Below, one piece after another: positions 8,011-16,850 of a DNA stretch of 64,000 nucleotides. The translations under genes were made by a program, and so were the position numbers. The number at the start of each line of letters is the position of its first letter. Positions within the stretch are counted from its first letter, which is position 1. Below the pieces are notes generated by a model, which saw only the letters and a list, made by a program, of their open reading frames with translations, was not told the origin of the DNA and did not search any database. Origin of the DNA: Hominenteromicrobium mulieris. GTDB lineage: Bacteria; Bacillota; Clostridia; Oscillospirales; Acutalibacteraceae. The stretch spans positions 62,001 to 126,000 of the forward strand of contig JAJJOY010000007.1 in assembly GCA_021029595.1 (NCBI GenBank), written 5' to 3'.

Positions 8011-8874
8011 TTGATATGGCAGATGATTGAAGATTGGTTTCGCGGCATTTTGACAGACGGAATACTCTCTAATCTCTCCGGGCTGTTCGACAGCGTAAAT
8101 ACAGAGGTTGGAGAAATCGCAACGCAAGTCGGCACAACCCCCGCCGGGTGGAACGCGGGCATATTCAATATGATACGCAGCCTATCGGAAAACGTCATTG
8201 TGCCGATTGCGGGCGTTATCATTACCTTTGTCATGTGCTACGAACTAATCCAGCTTGTAATTGAGAAAAACAATCTGCACGATCTCGACACTTGGATTTT
8301 CTTCAAGTGGATTTTCAAAACCTTTGTTGCGGTGCTGCTGGTAACAAATACTTGGAACATCGTCATGGGCGTATTTGACATTACACAGAGCGTCGTCAAC
8401 GACAGCGCGGGCGTTATCATATCCGACACAAGCATAGATATTGCAACCGTTATCACCGATATAGAAGCAAAGCTGGACGCTATGAGCGTCGGCGGGCTTT
8501 TGGGGCTATGGTTTCAATCACTCTTTGTGGGGCTTACCATGAAAGCGTTGTCTATCTGTATCATGCTGGTGGTGTACGGGCGCATGATTGAAATATACCT
8601 TGTAACGAGTATCGCCCCTATCCCCGTTGCGACAATGGTAAATCGTGAATGGGGCGGCATGGGACAGAACTACTTAAAATCCTTGCTTGCCCTCGGTTTT
8701 CAGGCTTTTCTAATTCTTGTGTGCGTCGGTATTTATGCGGTTTTGATACAGACAATCGCAGCAACCGATGACATATCCGGCGCGATCTGGTCTTGCATGG
8801 GCTATACCGTCCTCTTGTGTTTTACGCTTTTCAAAACGGGAAGCCTTGCAAAATCCGTATTCAGCGCGCATTAA
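8011..8874 (+). CDS. TrbL/VirB6-like conjugal transfer membrane protein
   Basis: 287 residues, TTG start with AAAGGAGGG upstream. At least six hydrophobic segments; the N-terminus is periplasm-like (MIWQMIEDWFRGILTDGI). Polytopic VirB6/TrbL proteins form the base of the mating channel. SIAPIPVATMVNREWGGMGQNYLKSL is typical of the CD1112-type family. Sits between Maff2 and PrgI as usual. Confidence 0.88.
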   Translation: MIWQMIEDWFRGILTDGILSNLSGLFDSVNTEVGEIATQVGTTPAGWNAGIFNMIRSLSENVIVPIAGVIITFVMCYELIQLVIEKNNLHDLDTWIFFKWIFKTFVAVLLVTNTWNIVMGVFDITQSVVNDSAGVIISDTSIDIATVITDIEAKLDAMSVGGLLGLWFQSLFVGLTMKALSICIMLVVYGRMIEIYLVTSIAPIPVATMVNREWGGMGQNYLKSLLALGFQAFLILVCVGIYAVLIQTIAATDDISGAIWSCMGYTVLLCFTLFKTGSLAKSVFSAH

Positions 8875-8884
8875 GGGGGTGCAG

Positions 8885-9433
8885 ATGAAGAAATACAAAA
8901 TCATTTACGCCGATCCCCCTTGGAGATACGCGAGAAGCAAGGTACAGGGCGCAGCGGAAAAGCACTATCCCACTATGAGTATTGAGGAACTTTGCGCTTT
9001 ACCCGTCAAAGAAATTGCGGATAAGGACTGTATTTTATTCCTATGGGCGACGTTCCCGCAGCTTAAAGAAGCGTTGCAGTTAATCAAGGCTTGGGGATTT
9101 ACCTATAAATCCGTTGCCTTTGTATGGTTAAAGCAAAATCGGAAATCGCCCACTTGGTTTTATGGCTTGGGCTTTTGGACGCGAGGAAATGCGGAAATCT
9201 GCTTGCTTGCTACCAAAGGACACCCGAAGCGACAATCAAACAAGGTACATCAATTTATTATTTCCCCTGTTGAGCAGCACAGCAAAAAGCCGGATATAAC
9301 GCGGGAAAAGATACTTGCCCTTATGGGCGACCTACCGCGTATTGAACTGTTTGCAAGGCAGCATACCCCTGGTTGGGACGTATGGGGAAATGAAATCAAA
9401 AGCGACATACGGTTTGCCGGAAAGGAGGTTTGA
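8885..9433 (+). CDS. MT-A70 family adenine methyltransferase
   Basis: 182 residues. Start at ATG 8885 after AAGGGGGT; an earlier in-frame extension overlaps trbL and lacks an RBS. The catalytic motif DPPW at residues 10-13 (IIYADPPWRY) defines MT-A70 enzymes, which in bacteria and phages usually methylate the N6 of adenine in DNA. SAM-binding features follow (FLWATFP, GNAEICLLATKG). It is inserted between trbL and prgI, in the middle of the transfer operon. Likely modifies ICE DNA for protection against restriction; target site unknown. Confidence 0.88.
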   Translation: MKKYKIIYADPPWRYARSKVQGAAEKHYPTMSIEELCALPVKEIADKDCILFLWATFPQLKEALQLIKAWGFTYKSVAFVWLKQNRKSPTWFYGLGFWTRGNAEICLLATKGHPKRQSNKVHQFIISPVEQHSKKPDITREKILALMGDLPRIELFARQHTPGWDVWGNEIKSDIRFAGKEV

Positions 9434-9434
9434 A

Positions 9435-9827
9435 ATGGCGTATGTAACCGTCCCAAAGGATTTAACCAAAATCAAGAGCAAGGTAATGTTCAACCTTACC
9501 AAAAGACAATTACTCTGTTTCGGCGCGGCGGTGGCTATCGGGCTACCGCTATTCTTTTTGACAAAGGACAGCGCGGGAACGACAACGGCGGCTTTGTGCA
9601 TGGTGCTTGCCATGCTGCCCATGTTCCTACTCGCTATGTACGAGAAGAACGGGCAACCGCTGGAAGTGATTATACGGCAATTTGTGGAAGTGAAGTTTCT
9701 TCGCCCCAAAGAGCGACCTTATCAGACCAACAATTTTTATACCGCCCTTGCGCGGCAGGAGCGATTAGATAAGGAGGTACGGGCGATTGTCAAAGGAAAA
9801 GGGAAAGACCCAAAACAAAAAGCGTAA
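9435..9827 (+). CDS. PrgI family protein (VirB3-like)
   Basis: 130 residues. ATG 9435 follows AAAGGAGG. Opens MAYVTVPKDLTKIKSKVMFNLTKRQ, then two adjacent membrane segments, a classic PrgI layout. PrgI partners the VirB4 ATPase at the membrane. The VirB4 gene starts 41 bases before this one ends, so they are coupled. Confidence 0.92.
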   Translation: MAYVTVPKDLTKIKSKVMFNLTKRQLLCFGAAVAIGLPLFFLTKDSAGTTTAALCMVLAMLPMFLLAMYEKNGQPLEVIIRQFVEVKFLRPKERPYQTNNFYTALARQERLDKEVRAIVKGKGKDPKQKA

Positions 9828-12183
9828 ACTTACGCGGCAGGAAAAGAAACAGATCGACGCGCTTATCCGGCAGTCAAAGGGCGACGGGAAGCCCCATACG
9901 GCGCAGGACAGCATACCGTTTGAACGAATGTATAAGGACGGGATTTGCCGCCTTGCAAACGGGCGGTATTCCAAGTGCATTGAGTTTGAAGATATTAACT
10001 ATCAGCTTGCGCAGCCGGACGACAAGACCGCCATTTTTGAAGCCCTTTGCGATATGTATAACTCTTTTGACGCTTCTATCAGTGTGCAGCTTTCCTTAAT
10101 CAGCCGCCATGCGAACAAGGAGGATTTCAAGAGCAGTATCACGATTGCCCCACAGAATGACGACTTTGACAGTATCAGAGCCGAATACACCGAAATGCTG
10201 CAAACACAGCTTGAACGCGGCAACAACGGGCTTATCAAGACAAAGTTTCTCACCTTTACCATTGAAGCAAAAGATATTAAATCGGCGCGGGCGCGGCTTG
10301 CCCGTATCGAAACGGACACCCTCAACCATTTTAAGGTGATCGGCGCGGCGGCGCGGGTATTGGACGGGAAGCAGCGGCTTGAAGTGCTGCATGGGCTTTT
10401 CCACCCGGACGGGGAACGCTTCAACTTTGCGTGGGAATGGCTACCCGTAAGCGGCCTTTCCGTCAAAGACTTTATTGCCCCGTCCTCTTTCCGTTTTGGC
10501 GACGGGCGAATGTTTCAAATGGGCGGGAAGTTTGGCGCGGTTTCCTTTTTGCAGATTGCCGCGCCGGAACTTTCAGACCGTATGCTTGCCGACTTCATGG
10601 AAGCGGAAAACGGGATTGTCGTCAATCTGCACATTCAGAGTATCGACCACAACGAAGCGATCAAGACGATCAAGCGGAAAATCACCGACCTTGACCGTAT
10701 GAAAATCGAGGAACAGAAAAAGGCAATCCGCAGCGGCTACGATATGGATATAATTCCGTCCGACCTTGCCACCTACGGCGGCGAAGCGAAAAACCTTTTG
10801 CGGGATTTGCAGAGCCGGAACGAGCGAATGTTTTTGCTTACGCTGTTAGTTTTGAATGTGGCAGACACAAAGCAGAAATTGGACAACGACGTATTTCAGG
10901 CCGCAAGTATCGCACAGAAATACAACTGTATGCTCACCCGCCTTGACTACCGGCAGGAACAGGGGCTTATGCCCTCTATCCCATTGGGCGAAAACCTAAT
11001 CCAAATCCAGCGGGGCTTGACGACTTCCAGCACCGCCATTTTCGTCCCCTTTACGGTACAAGAGCTGTTCCAAAGCGGCGAAGCGTTGTATTACGGCTTA
11101 AACGCATTATCGAATAACATGATTTTGTGCGACAGGAAAAGGCTGAAGAACCCTAACGGCTTGATACTCGGCACACCCGGCAGCGGCAAGAGTTTTTCGG
11201 CAAAGCGCGAGATCACCAACGCTTTTCTCATTACCGCAGACGATATTATCATTTGCGACCCGGAAGCGGAATATTACCCCCTTGTGGAACGGCTGAAAGG
11301 GCAGGTTATCAAGGTTTCGCAGAACAGCACGCAGTACATTAACCCGATGGATATAAACCTCAATTACAGCGAGGGCGACACGCCCATAGCCTTAAAGAGC
11401 GATTTTATCCTTTCCTTTTGCGAACTCATTATGGGCGGCAAAAACGGGCTGGAAGCTGTCGAAAAGACCTTGATTGACCGCGCTGTTATCAGCGTGTACC
11501 GCAACTACCTTGCCGACCCGAAGCCGGAGAATATGCCGATTTTGGGCGACCTCTACGACGAGATCAAGAAGCAGCCGGAAAAGGAAGCGCAGCGTATCGC
11601 GGCGGCATTGGAACTCTATGTAAACGGCAGCTTGAACATTTTTAACCACAGGACAAACGTTGACATTCATAATCGCCTTGTCTGCTTTGATATTAAAGAA
11701 CTCGGCACCCAGCTACGAAAACTCGGTATGCTCATTGTCCAAGATCAAGTTTGGAACAGAGTTACCATAAACCGCAGCGAAGGCAAGGCGACGCGGTACT
11801 ATATCGACGAGTTTCATTTGCTGCTCAAAGAGGAACAGACCGCAGCGTACAGCGTTGAGATTTGGAAGCGTTTTAGAAAATGGGGCGGTATTCCGACAGG
11901 TATCACCCAAAACGTGAAAGATTTGTTATCGTCCCGCGAGGTGGAGAACATTTTTGAAAACAGCGATTTTGTGTATATGCTCAACCAAGCCCAGGGCGAC
12001 AGGGAAATCCTTGCAAAGCAGCTTAACATTTCGCAGCAGCAAATGACCTATGTAACCCATTCCGACGCGGGCGAGGGGCTTATCTTCTATGGCAACGTGA
12101 TTTTGCCCTTTATTGACCGTTTCCCGCAAGATACGGAACTCTATCGTGTAATGACGACCAAACCCGGCGAGGTGTCGGCATGA
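9787..12183 (+). CDS. VirB4-like conjugation ATPase (CD1110 type)
   Basis: 798 residues, TTG start with AAGGAGG 9 bases upstream. Walker A GTPGSGKS lies at about 462 and Walker [11 protein letters not shown] near 672; the C-terminus has the conserved [20 protein letters not shown]. VirB4 energises assembly of the channel and DNA transfer. Overlaps prgI at the start and the DNA methyltransferase gene by 4 bases at the end. Confidence 0.95.
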   Translation: MSKEKGKTQNKKRKLTRQEKKQIDALIRQSKGDGKPHTAQDSIPFERMYKDGICRLANGRYSKCIEFEDINYQLAQPDDKTAIFEALCDMYNSFDASISVQLSLISRHANKEDFKSSITIAPQNDDFDSIRAEYTEMLQTQLERGNNGLIKTKFLTFTIEAKDIKSARARLARIETDTLNHFKVIGAAARVLDGKQRLEVLHGLFHPDGERFNFAWEWLPVSGLSVKDFIAPSSFRFGDGRMFQMGGKFGAVSFLQIAAPELSDRMLADFMEAENGIVVNLHIQSIDHNEAIKTIKRKITDLDRMKIEEQKKAIRSGYDMDIIPSDLATYGGEAKNLLRDLQSRNERMFLLTLLVLNVADTKQKLDNDVFQAASIAQKYNCMLTRLDYRQEQGLMPSIPLGENLIQIQRGLTTSSTAIFVPFTVQELFQSGEALYYGLNALSNNMILCDRKRLKNPNGLILGTPGSGKSFSAKREITNAFLITADDIIICDPEAEYYPLVERLKGQVIKVSQNSTQYINPMDINLNYSEGDTPIALKSDFILSFCELIMGGKNGLEAVEKTLIDRAVISVYRNYLADPKPENMPILGDLYDEIKKQPEKEAQRIAAALELYVNGSLNIFNHRTNVDIHNRLVCFDIKELGTQLRKLGMLIVQDQVWNRVTINRSEGKATRYYIDEFHLLLKEEQTAAYSVEIWKRFRKWGGIPTGITQNVKDLLSSREVENIFENSDFVYMLNQAQGDREILAKQLNISQQQMTYVTHSDAGEGLIFYGNVILPFIDRFPQDTELYRVMTTKPGEVSA

Positions 12184-13136
12184 GGATAGAAATGGACAAA
12201 ATCTATTGCGGCGACAGCTTGCAGGTGCTTCAAACCTTGCCGGAAAATGCAGTTGATTGTTGCGTAACGTCCCCACCCTACTATGCCTTGCGGGACTACG
12301 GCGCAGACGGGCAGATCGGACGGGAAGCAACGCCGGAGGAATATGTTTCCCGTATTACGGCGGTATTCCATGAGGTAAAGCGGGTGCTTACGCCGGAGGG
12401 TACTTGTTGGCTGAATATCGCGGACACTTATTGCGGCACAGGCAGCAAAGCCGACCACCAAGACCCCAAATACCCCAAAGGCAGGAACGGGCAGCAAGTG
12501 GCGTTTAACCACCGCGCCCCCGGCTGCAAGCCCAAAGATTTAATTGGTATTCCGTGGCTTGTAGCCCTCGCCTTGCGGGGCGACGGTTGGTATTTGCGCA
12601 GTTCTATCATTTGGCACAAAACAAACCCCATGCCGGAAAGCACGCGGGACAGGCCGACCCGCTGCTATGAATATGTGTTTCTGCTTACCAAGTCAAAGAA
12701 GTATTATTACGATTGGCAAGCAGTAGCCGAGCCGATAGCCCCCACAACGGCGGGGCGGCTGAAAAGCGGAGTTAGCAAAGGAAATAAGTATAACGTTACT
12801 GTTCCGGGGCAAAACCAACCGCAGAAAATCAACCGCCCCCGCGAAAAGGGCGCATACGCCGACGAGTTGATTTCTCCCGTCCGCAGCCGCCGCAACGTTT
12901 GGCAGATTAACAATGTCGGCTATCATGGCGGGCATTTCGCAGCGTTCCCGCCGAAACTTGCGGAAACGTGCATTTTGGCGGGCTGTCCCATCGGCGGGAT
13001 TGTCCTTGACCCCTTTTTCGGCAGCGGCACGACGGGCATGGTAGCAAAACGGCTTAACCGCCGCTATATCGGCATTGAGTTAAACCCCGACTATTGCGAA
13101 CTTGCAAAACAGCGGATTGGAGGTGATGAAGATTGA
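12180..13136 (+). CDS. Site-specific DNA methyltransferase (N4-cytosine/N6-adenine type)
   Basis: 318 residues. Catalytic motif IV TSPPYY at about 31-36 comes before the SAM-binding motif FGSGTT near 280, the beta-class order seen in N4-cytosine and N6-adenine methyltransferases. No restriction endonuclease gene accompanies it, so it is a solitary methyltransferase. It is the second methyltransferase in this transfer operon, ATGA-coupled to virB4 and TTGA-coupled to the next gene. Specificity cannot be told. Confidence 0.93.
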   Translation: MRIEMDKIYCGDSLQVLQTLPENAVDCCVTSPPYYALRDYGADGQIGREATPEEYVSRITAVFHEVKRVLTPEGTCWLNIADTYCGTGSKADHQDPKYPKGRNGQQVAFNHRAPGCKPKDLIGIPWLVALALRGDGWYLRSSIIWHKTNPMPESTRDRPTRCYEYVFLLTKSKKYYYDWQAVAEPIAPTTAGRLKSGVSKGNKYNVTVPGQNQPQKINRPREKGAYADELISPVRSRRNVWQINNVGYHGGHFAAFPPKLAETCILAGCPIGGIVLDPFFGSGTTGMVAKRLNRRYIGIELNPDYCELAKQRIGGDED

Positions 13137-13510
13137 GCAAGGAACTGAAAGCCCCCGACAAGGTAACGCAAAAAATGACCCGCGACGGTGCGGTTGCGGA
13201 AAACCTCACGACGGGCGAAACGTCCAGTATCAGCGAAAGGCCGCAGGAAGAAAACTATTCAGCCCCCGCAGGGGTGGCAGCGGAAAAGGTTGTGCAGCAT
13301 ATCGGCGCAGAGATTGAGCGACACGCAGCAAAAGGCGCGGAGAAAAAAGCCCTTGACGCGACGCAGCCTAAAACCCATTCTTCCCGCTTGCAGTTTTCCG
13401 AAGCGGAACGGGCAACGCCGGAACTTCAAAAAGCGATCAAGAAATCGGATAAGGCGGCAGACTGTTTAGACGCAGCGCGGGCGGCTATCCCCAAGCAGCC
13501 AAAATCAAGA
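13133..13510 (+). pseudogene. N-terminal fragment of the CD1108-type NlpC/P60 conjugation protein (frameshifted)
   Basis: Starts at TTG 13133 (TTGA overlap with the methyltransferase). Reads a hydrophilic N-terminal domain ([14 protein letters not shown]... to CLDAARAAIPKQ) that normally continues into the C40 peptidase body. From about 13490-13510 the matching continuation (KIKKERVFDEAKGK...NGKLRHNP) is in the -1 frame. One base appears lost near the AAGCAGCC sequence. The open frame after that point, to 13633, is out-of-frame translation. A sequencing error is possible. Confidence 0.7.
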
Positions 13511-13593
13511 AAGAGCGCGTTTTTGACGAAGCGAAAGGCAAGGCAAAGACGCGCCTTTCCTTTGAAAAGACGGATAAGCCCCCAAACGGCAAG

Positions 13594-15102
13594 TTGCGGC
13601 ATAACCCCTTATCCCGTCCGGCACAGGAGTTAAACAGTACCGTACATGGGAAAATCTACGAGGTAGAGAAAGAAAACGTCGGTGTGGAAAGCGGGCACCG
13701 GGTAGAACTTGCCGGAGAGAAAGCGGGCGGCATGGCGGCGCGGGCAGTTAAGGGCGGCATACGCCGCCATAAGCTGAAACCCTACCGGGCAGCGGCGGCA
13801 GCGGAAAAACAAGCGGTAAAGGCAAACGCAGATTTTCTCTATCAAAAGGCGTTGCACGATAACCCCGCGCTTGCGCACTCCAACCCCATTTCCCGTTTTT
13901 GGCAGAAGCAGCGCATTAAAAAGCAGTATGCAAAAACGCTGAAAGCGGGCGGCAAAGCGAAAAAAACCGCTGAAGCCACCGCAAAGGCGGCGAAGAAAAC
14001 CGCGCAGGAAACCAAACGGGCGACGTTCTTTGTTGTCCGGCATTGGAAAGGCTGCTTGATTGTGGGCGGGATTGCCTTTATCGTGCTGCTGCTTTTCGGC
14101 GGGCTGTCCTCTTGCTCCCTCTTTGGCGGCAACAGCGGCAGCGGCTTGATTGCGTCGTCCTATCTCTCCGAGGACGCGGATATAACGGGCGCGGAAAGCG
14201 CGTATGCCGCTATGGAAGCCGAGTTACAAGATATGCTGGACAATATCGAAAGCGAATACCCCGGCTATGACGAATACCGGGTAAACGCGGACGAGATCGA
14301 GCATGACCCCTATGTGCTAATTTCTATCCTTTCCGCGTGGCATGAGGGCGTGTTTACACTCGATGAAGTGCAAAGCACCCTTGAAATGCTCTTTGAGAAA
14401 CAGTATATCTTGACGGTCGAGGAAGAAGTACAGGTACGCTACCGCACCGAAACAAGGACGGACAGCGAGGGCAACCCCTATACGGTTGAAGTCCCCTATA
14501 ACTATTACATTCTTCATGTGGATTTGGAAAACTTCAACCTCTCCCATGTCCCCGTTTACATCATGGGCGAAGAACAGCTATCCATGTACGCTATGTATAT
14601 GTCGTCGCTGGGAAACAGACCCGACCTTTTCCCGCAATCCGGCTATGTGTCTAAATACTATGAAAACCCGCCCGCCGATTATGAAGTACCCGCCGCGCTG
14701 CTGGGTTCCGATGAAAAGTTTGCGCGGCTCATGGAGGAAGCAGATAAATACGTCGGTTTTCCCTATGTGTGGGGCGGCAGCACCCCGGAAACCTCTTTTG
14801 ATTGCAGCGGCTTTGTGAGTTATGTGTTGACGAACAGCGGCCTATACAATACGGGCAGACTTGGGGCGCAAGGGCTTTACAACATCTCAACCCCTGTTTC
14901 TAACCCGCAGCCGGGGGATTTGGTGTTCTTTACGGGTACATACGACACCCCCGGCGTTTCCCATGTGGGGATTTATGTGGGCGAGGACGGGGACGGAAGC
15001 CCCGTCATGCTGCATTGTGGCGACCCTATCCAGTATTCAAAGCTGGACACCAGCTATTGGCAATCCCACTTTTACGCCTACGGGCGGTTAAATTACAATT
15101 AA
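13594..15102 (+). CDS. NlpC/P60 (C40) peptidoglycan hydrolase of the mating channel, CD1108 type
   Basis: The frame is open from about 13480, but its first usable start is TTG 13594, giving 502 residues; the true N-terminus is in the fragment at 13133. Contents in order: basic, Ala/Lys-rich cytoplasmic region; one membrane segment at about 150-170; a VirB8-like extracellular region; a C-terminal NlpC/P60 domain with catalytic Cys in FDCSGF, His in SHVGIYVG and a third polar residue around MLHCGDP. Such proteins locally open the wall for the conjugation pore, like CwlT of ICEBs1. Because of the upstream frameshift, expression may be reduced or lost. Confidence 0.85.
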   Translation: MRHNPLSRPAQELNSTVHGKIYEVEKENVGVESGHRVELAGEKAGGMAARAVKGGIRRHKLKPYRAAAAAEKQAVKANADFLYQKALHDNPALAHSNPISRFWQKQRIKKQYAKTLKAGGKAKKTAEATAKAAKKTAQETKRATFFVVRHWKGCLIVGGIAFIVLLLFGGLSSCSLFGGNSGSGLIASSYLSEDADITGAESAYAAMEAELQDMLDNIESEYPGYDEYRVNADEIEHDPYVLISILSAWHEGVFTLDEVQSTLEMLFEKQYILTVEEEVQVRYRTETRTDSEGNPYTVEVPYNYYILHVDLENFNLSHVPVYIMGEEQLSMYAMYMSSLGNRPDLFPQSGYVSKYYENPPADYEVPAALLGSDEKFARLMEEADKYVGFPYVWGGSTPETSFDCSGFVSYVLTNSGLYNTGRLGAQGLYNISTPVSNPQPGDLVFFTGTYDTPGVSHVGIYVGEDGDGSPVMLHCGDPIQYSKLDTSYWQSHFYAYGRLNYN

Positions 15103-15115
15103 AAGGAGTTGAAAA

Positions 15116-15838
15116 ATGAATATTGTATCTTTTGGCGGCGGCACGAATAGTGCCGCCTTACTTATTGGCCTATACAAGCACAAAATCCCGATTGACCTTA
15201 TCACCTTTGCCGATACGGGCGCGGAACACCCGCATACCTATCAATTTATCGAGATAATCAATCAATGGCTTGCGGAACACGGTATGCCGCAGATTACCGT
15301 TGTGCAGTATGTTGACCGCTACGGCAACCGCCTATCTCTTGAAACCGAGTGCTTGCGCTCTCATACGCTCCCGTCGATTGCCTACGGGCATAAGCGTTGT
15401 TCGCAGAAACACAAAATCGCACCGCAGGAAAAGTTTTGCAACCACTATGCGCCTTGCCGCGAAGTATGGCAGCGCGGCGAGAAAGTCAACCGCTATATCG
15501 GCTATGACGCGGGAGAAGTGAAACGGTATGAACATTCCCGCAAGTACAACGAAGCCGACAAAAAATATCATAACCGCTACCCCCTCATTGAAGAATGGGG
15601 CTGGAACAGGGACGATTGTATCCGGGAAATCAAAGCGGCAGGATTGCCGCAGCCGGGTAAATCGTCCTGTTTCTTTTGTCCGAGCATGAAGAAACAAGAG
15701 ATTTTATATCTCAAAGAACACTATCCCGATCTATTTAACCGGGCGGCGACTTTGGAAGAAAACGCTATGCCCTATCTTAAAACCGTTAAGGGATTGGGGC
15801 GCAGCTATTCATGGAAAGAACAGTTTGGAAAGGAGTAA
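15116..15838 (+). CDS. PP-loop ATPase, phosphoadenosine phosphosulfate reductase-like
   Basis: 240 residues. The PP-loop SFGGGTNS at about 5-12 marks the adenine nucleotide alpha-hydrolase superfamily, which activates substrates by adenylation (PAPS reductase, DndC, QueC, tRNA thiolation enzymes). A C-terminal SSCFFCPSMKK motif suggests a metal or Fe-S site, and CSQKHKIAPQEKFC lies in the middle. Homologues occur in phages and ICEs rather than in sulfate assimilation. Together with the two methyltransferases it could be a nucleic-acid modifier, but that is inference. RBS AAAAGGAG. Confidence 0.75.
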   Translation: MNIVSFGGGTNSAALLIGLYKHKIPIDLITFADTGAEHPHTYQFIEIINQWLAEHGMPQITVVQYVDRYGNRLSLETECLRSHTLPSIAYGHKRCSQKHKIAPQEKFCNHYAPCREVWQRGEKVNRYIGYDAGEVKRYEHSRKYNEADKKYHNRYPLIEEWGWNRDDCIREIKAAGLPQPGKSSCFFCPSMKKQEILYLKEHYPDLFNRAATLEENAMPYLKTVKGLGRSYSWKEQFGKE

Positions 15839-15844
15839 ATGACT

Positions 15845-16111
15845 ATGGCGAACACGAAACTTGACCGTATCGAAAGGGATATTGAGAAAACGAGGGCAAA
15901 AATCCTTGAACAGCAAAAGAAGCTGAAAGACCTTGAAGCGCAGAAAGTCGAGGAAGAAAACGCGCAGATCGTGCAAATGGTAAAGGCGGTACACCTTGAC
16001 GGGACGCAGCTTGCCGCGTTCCTCTCCGCTTACGCCAGCGGCGAAATCACCTTGCCGCAGCCGGAAGCCACTTACCCCGCCGAACAGGAGGACAACGACA
16101 ATGAAGAATAA
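15845..16111 (+). CDS. DUF4315 family protein
   Basis: 88 residues, mostly coiled coil (LDRIERDIEKTRAKILEQQKKLKDLEAQ). A small conserved protein of Tn1549-like elements, always next to the DUF4366 gene. I choose ATG 15845 because AAAGGAG is 10 bases upstream; the alternative ATG at 15839 is too close. Ends 11 bases inside the next gene. Function unknown. Confidence 0.8.
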   Translation: MANTKLDRIERDIEKTRAKILEQQKKLKDLEAQKVEEENAQIVQMVKAVHLDGTQLAAFLSAYASGEITLPQPEATYPAEQEDNDNEE

Positions 16112-16850
16112 AAAGATAATCCGAAAGTTTACCGTATTGCTTGCCGCACTGGTTATCATGTGCGGCTTTTCTGTTACCGCTTATGCGGGCGGTGGCGATG
16201 AAAGCGACGACACGCCTACCCCCGTAACCGAGGAAACCCCCGCGCCGGAAACCGAGCCGGAAGAAACGACGGGCGGCTATGAGCCGCAGCCCCTTACCCC
16301 GGACGGGAATATGTCCCTTGTGGACGATATAACGGGTGAAGCGTCCGGCGACAAGCAGTTTATCACCGTCGTTACCAAAAGTGGCAACTATTTTTACATC
16401 ATCATTGACCGCGCCGAGGACGGGGAAAATACCGTCCATTTCCTTAACCAAGTGGACGAAGCGGATTTAACCGCCCTTATGGAGGACGGGCAGACCGAAG
16501 CCCCCGTTTGTAGCTGCACCGATAAATGCGTTGCCGGAAGCGTCAACACCGCTTGCCCGGTTTGCAGCGTCAACATGAGCGAGTGCGCGGGTGTGGAAGC
16601 CGAGCCGGAGCCGGAAGAAACCGAGCAGCCGCCGGAAGAAGAAAAAGGCGGCGGCATGGGTATTCTGCTTGTCGTGCTGCTTGTTGCCGCAGCGGGCGGC
16701 GGCGCGTTCTACTACTTTAAGATTTTGAAGCCCAAAAAGGACGCGGCGAAAGGCAGCAGCAGCCTTGACGACCTTGATTTTGACGAGGACGACGAGGAAA
16801 CGGAAGTAGTCGAAACCGAACAGACCGAGCAGGAGGACGATAATCTATGA
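16101..16850 (+). CDS. DUF4366 (CD1107-type) surface protein
   Basis: 249 residues. Signal peptide (KKIIRKFTVLLAALVIMCGFSVTAYA), acidic Pro/Glu/Thr-rich linker, a conserved domain (NMSLVDDITGEASGDKQFITVVTKSGNYFYIIIDR), a six-Cys segment, a C-terminal membrane helix and an acidic cytoplasmic tail. Exported and membrane-anchored; probably a mating-channel accessory. ATGA overlap with topB. Confidence 0.85.
   Translation: MKNKKIIRKFTVLLAALVIMCGFSVTAYAGGGDESDDTPTPVTEETPAPETEPEETTGGYEPQPLTPDGNMSLVDDITGEASGDKQFITVVTKSGNYFYIIIDRAEDGENTVHFLNQVDEADLTALMEDGQTEAPVCSCTDKCVAGSVNTACPVCSVNMSECAGVEAEPEPEETEQPPEEEKGGGMGILLVVLLVAAAGGGAFYYFKILKPKKDAAKGSSSLDDLDFDEDDEETEVVETEQTEQEDDNL

Noticed and set aside
13490..13535. 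Programmed -1 frameshift in the C40 gene
   Set aside because: No X-XXY-YYZ slippery heptamer with a downstream stem at the point where the family sequence changes frame; a lost base is simpler.
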